Of a stretch of DNA of 51,737 nucleotides, positions 49,850-51,737 are shown piece by piece. The stretch covers positions 1-51,737 of the forward strand of contig DAHUYW010000028.1 in the NCBI GenBank assembly GCA_027306915.1, in the 5' to 3' direction. Position numbers and translations under genes: made by a program. The number at the start of each line of letters is the position of its first letter. The stretch's first letter is position 1. The notes beneath the pieces are model-generated. The model ran no database searches. It was not told the origin of the DNA and worked only from the letters and a program-made list of their open reading frames with translations. This stretch comes from Spirochaetales bacterium. GTDB taxonomy: Bacteria; Spirochaetota; Spirochaetia; DAHUYW01.

Positions 49850-50067
49850 ACTAAAGGGCGGATTGCTTCTCAAGAGCGCGTGACCAGCCGATCGCGGAAG
49901 GGATCGAGAAAGAACTGATCGGTAGGGGGATACGGTGCAGGGAATGCGGTAGAGGTTCCTCCAGCGGACCGAGTGTTGGGGAAGTGAGTGGGCCGGCTCG
50001 TGATCTTCACCCATGCGCTCAACGAGACCGAGACTGTTCGACAGGGCAACCGCTGATTTCCCGCAGA

Positions 50068-51737
50068 TCACTCCATCCGAAGATCGTCCAGGAACTCCGA
50101 TGCGGGTTTGACCCCCGACACAAAGAGGCCGTCTCGCGCCCGGGTGCAGGCGACGTAGAGGAGATGGCGCTCGGTGTCGTACACCTCCTGGAGATCCGCA
50201 TCGTCGCCGACAGTCTCGATGCGCTCCTGCAGTGGGATAACCTCGTCGTCGCACGCCATCACCGCCACCGCGCGAAACTCGAGCCCCTTGGCCAGGTGCA
50301 TCGTGCTGATGGAGACGCGGCCGCTGGTCGTCTCCACGTGTTGGTCGAGGACGGTGAATGGGAGACCGGCCGCCGTGGCCGCAGCTTCGGCGCGCCGAAG
50401 CTGCGCTTCCGATCGCACGAAGACGGCCAGCTCGTGGAACGCCGCCCCGCCGTGCGCCTGCTCGGCAAGCCAGGCGGCGACCGCGCTTGTCTCGTCGCCC
50501 TCGGTGGGCAGGATGCGAATGTGGGGCTGCGGGCCGTTGAAAACCGAGACCGTATCGCTGCGATCCTCCGCGTTTCCGTCGACGTCGGTGATCTCCGGAC
50601 CGAGCAGGCGGTCGGCCTGCTCCCGGATCTGGTGGGAGGTGCGGTAGTTGATGCGGAGCGTCCGCGAGCGCCCGCGCACGTCGACTCCGACCGATCTCCA
50701 GGAGAAGGGCTGCTGGAAGATCCGCTGTCCGAGATCGCCGGCGAAGAACAGCGCATCGGGTCGCTCGCCTCCCAGAGCGGCGAAAAAGCGCAGCTGTGAA
50801 ACGGCGAGATCCTGGGCCTCGTCCACCACGGAGAAGTCGAAGGGCGGATTGCCGCTTTTGCCGAGCATCGCCGCGAGCTCGGTGAACATGGCGGCTTGCG
50901 TCGTGAGGTTGCGTGCTCGGAGCCCCTCGCGCACGCGATCGAAGATGGACCAGAGGACCCTCCGCTGGGATTCCGGCAGCCGCGTCTTGCGTCCGAGGCG
51001 CGCAACGTCGCGATAGCTCTCCCAGGTGGAAAGCTGCCAGGCGTCGACGACCTGCTCCCACTCAGTCAGGAGGAAACGGAGGCTGAAGTTGTGGCCCGGC
51101 GCCACGGCCGATGCCTGTTTGAGGGTTTCACGGACATCGTCGTGACTCGCAAGTCCTACGGCGTTTCCGCGGTGAGCCCGGAAGAGGCGAAGGCCGAGGG
51201 AGGGAAGCGAGTAGATCTCGATGCGCTCGGCGACTCGCGGCTCGTTGCCGACGAGGCGCCTTAGTTTCGTCCGCAAGGCGGAAGCAAGGGGGTCGGAAAA
51301 GGTGGCAAGCAGTACCCTTGATTCGGGGTAGCTGCGGGCGAGATGTACTGCGCGATGAAGGGCGACGATGGTCTTTCCGGTGCCGGCGGAGCCGGAGACG
51401 CGTGCTGGTCCCGCATGCTCGCGCTCCACCCATTCGCGCTGCTCGGGGTGAAGGAAAACCGTCCACTTTTCCCACGGGTATTCCAGAGCCCGTTCGAGCT
51501 CCTCGACATTGGCCATGACGCGGAAACGCCGCCTCGCGTCAGGATGATCGAAGGGATTGGCGCTCGGGACAGCCGGCTTGGCCGTGCGCGGTTTGCCGCC
51601 GGTGGCAAGCTCGAGCAGGGCCTCGGCCGCCTCCTCGCGCTCGTTGGCCAGCCCGGCCCAGGCGCCGCCCTCCCATACCGTGGCCGTCCCGCGCGCCGGG
51701 TACATCAGGATCGTCTGGGTGCTCGTCGCCAGGCTCA
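50068..51737 (-). CDS. UvrD/Rep-type DNA helicase, N-terminus beyond window
   Basis: This superfamily 1 helicase has about 555 visible aa. The frame stays open to the right edge (an ATG at 51703-51705 is only an internal option). Motifs: Walker A SGSAGTGKT (104-112), Walker B SVVDEAQDL, RINYRTSHQIR, STMHLAKGLEF and YVACTRARDGLFVSG, the last being motif VI. It is shorter than PcrA/UvrD and has a distinct N-terminal segment containing TQTILMYPARG and WEGGAWAGLANE, part of which lies outside. It resembles UvrD-like repair or plasmid-stability helicases; the missing part could hold a RelE-like domain, as in some relatives. Confidence 0.9.
   Translation of the reverse strand, partial: SLATSTQTILMYPARGTATVWEGGAWAGLANEREEAAEALLELATGGKPRTAKPAVPSANPFDHPDARRRFRVMANVEELERALEYPWEKWTVFLHPEQREWVEREHAGPARVSGSAGTGKTIVALHRAVHLARSYPESRVLLATFSDPLASALRTKLRRLVGNEPRVAERIEIYSLPSLGLRLFRAHRGNAVGLASHDDVRETLKQASAVAPGHNFSLRFLLTEWEQVVDAWQLSTWESYRDVARLGRKTRLPESQRRVLWSIFDRVREGLRARNLTTQAAMFTELAAMLGKSGNPPFDFSVVDEAQDLAVSQLRFFAALGGERPDALFFAGDLGQRIFQQPFSWRSVGVDVRGRSRTLRINYRTSHQIREQADRLLGPEITDVDGNAEDRSDTVSVFNGPQPHIRILPTEGDETSAVAAWLAEQAHGGAAFHELAVFVRSEAQLRRAEAAATAAGLPFTVLDQHVETTSGRVSISTMHLAKGLEFRAVAVMACDDEVIPLQERIETVGDDADLQEVYDTERHLLYVACTRARDGLFVSGVKPASEFLDDLRME

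Noticed and set aside
1..51737. tRNA, rRNA, CRISPR or insertion sequence
   Set aside because: No T-loop-like GTTCRANYC with matching acceptor stem, no repeated spacer pattern and no transposase-like protein were seen on reading both strands by eye.

Overview
The window looks like a high-GC, free-living, heterotrophic bacterium, most likely of the phylum Spirochaetota. The main basis is the mature N-termini of three exported solute-binding proteins (at 12805, 37088 and 40228). They follow the Ala/Gly-rich 'A-G/N-x-(K)-E' style common in spirochaete binding proteins (AAGEKEK, FANGSKEA, GGAGEPK) and have no lipobox cysteine. This is a judgement from pattern memory, not a phylogeny. No rRNA, tRNA, CRISPR array or insertion sequence was found.

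Layout. (1) 1-6.9 kb: housekeeping and envelope genes. They are a HicB-type antitoxin pseudogene at the left edge, a lipoprotein/serine hydrolase pair, a SIMPL-domain protein, a SnoaL-like protein, a flavodoxin, a TIM-barrel glycosidase-like protein and a small lipoprotein. (2) 6.9-8.6 kb: an ArsR-type repressor, a DUF5320-like Gly/Cys protein and a metallo-beta-lactamase-fold protein. A shared 18-bp operator lies in front of both the repressor and the DUF5320-like gene. (3) 8.9-15.1 kb: a GNAT acetyltransferase, then a minus-strand sugar operon (SIS protein, binding protein, two MalF/MalG-type permeases, secreted protein). (4) 15.3-22.9 kb: esterase lipoprotein, DUF1697, M48 protease, proline dehydrogenase, aldo/keto reductase, Amt transporter, and a PAS-LuxR regulator divergent from amt. 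(5) 23.0-42.8 kb: the main metabolic locus. (6) 43.3-51.7 kb: HEAT-like protein, two DUF4143 ATPases, a DUF6880-like protein, hemerythrin, small membrane protein, an ICMT-like methyltransferase, and a UvrD-type helicase running off the right edge.

The main locus is a 12-gene co-directional run (24484-38179, gaps of -4 to 55 bp). It starts with a LacI-type regulator and ends at a strong intrinsic terminator. In order it encodes LacI, a cupin phosphomannose-isomerase-like protein, a xylose-isomerase-like TIM barrel, a zinc MDR dehydrogenase, a Gfo/Idh/MocA protein, a tagatose/psicose-3-epimerase-like protein, a GH4 glycosidase, a second Gfo/Idh/MocA protein, a third TIM barrel, and a ribose-type ABC transporter (ATPase, permease, binding protein). 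A convergent operon (42804-38359) adds a third Gfo/Idh/MocA oxidoreductase and a MalEFG-type transporter. I see no sugar kinase, aldolase or classical retaining/inverting glycosidase in either. The enzyme set fits NAD-dependent oxidation of an unphosphorylated sugar or glycoside, followed by elimination or epimerisation of the keto-sugar. This makes the locus the best candidate here for an undescribed glycoside or rare-sugar catabolic system. The substrate cannot be read from the sequence.

Regulatory DNA is unusually legible: two CRE-like operators and a 9-codon leader ORF before lacI, matched ArsR operators, a palindrome inside the -35/-10 spacer of one DUF4143 gene, apparently leaderless starts for both DUF4143 genes, and stem-loops between the binding-protein and permease genes of both MalEFG-type operons.
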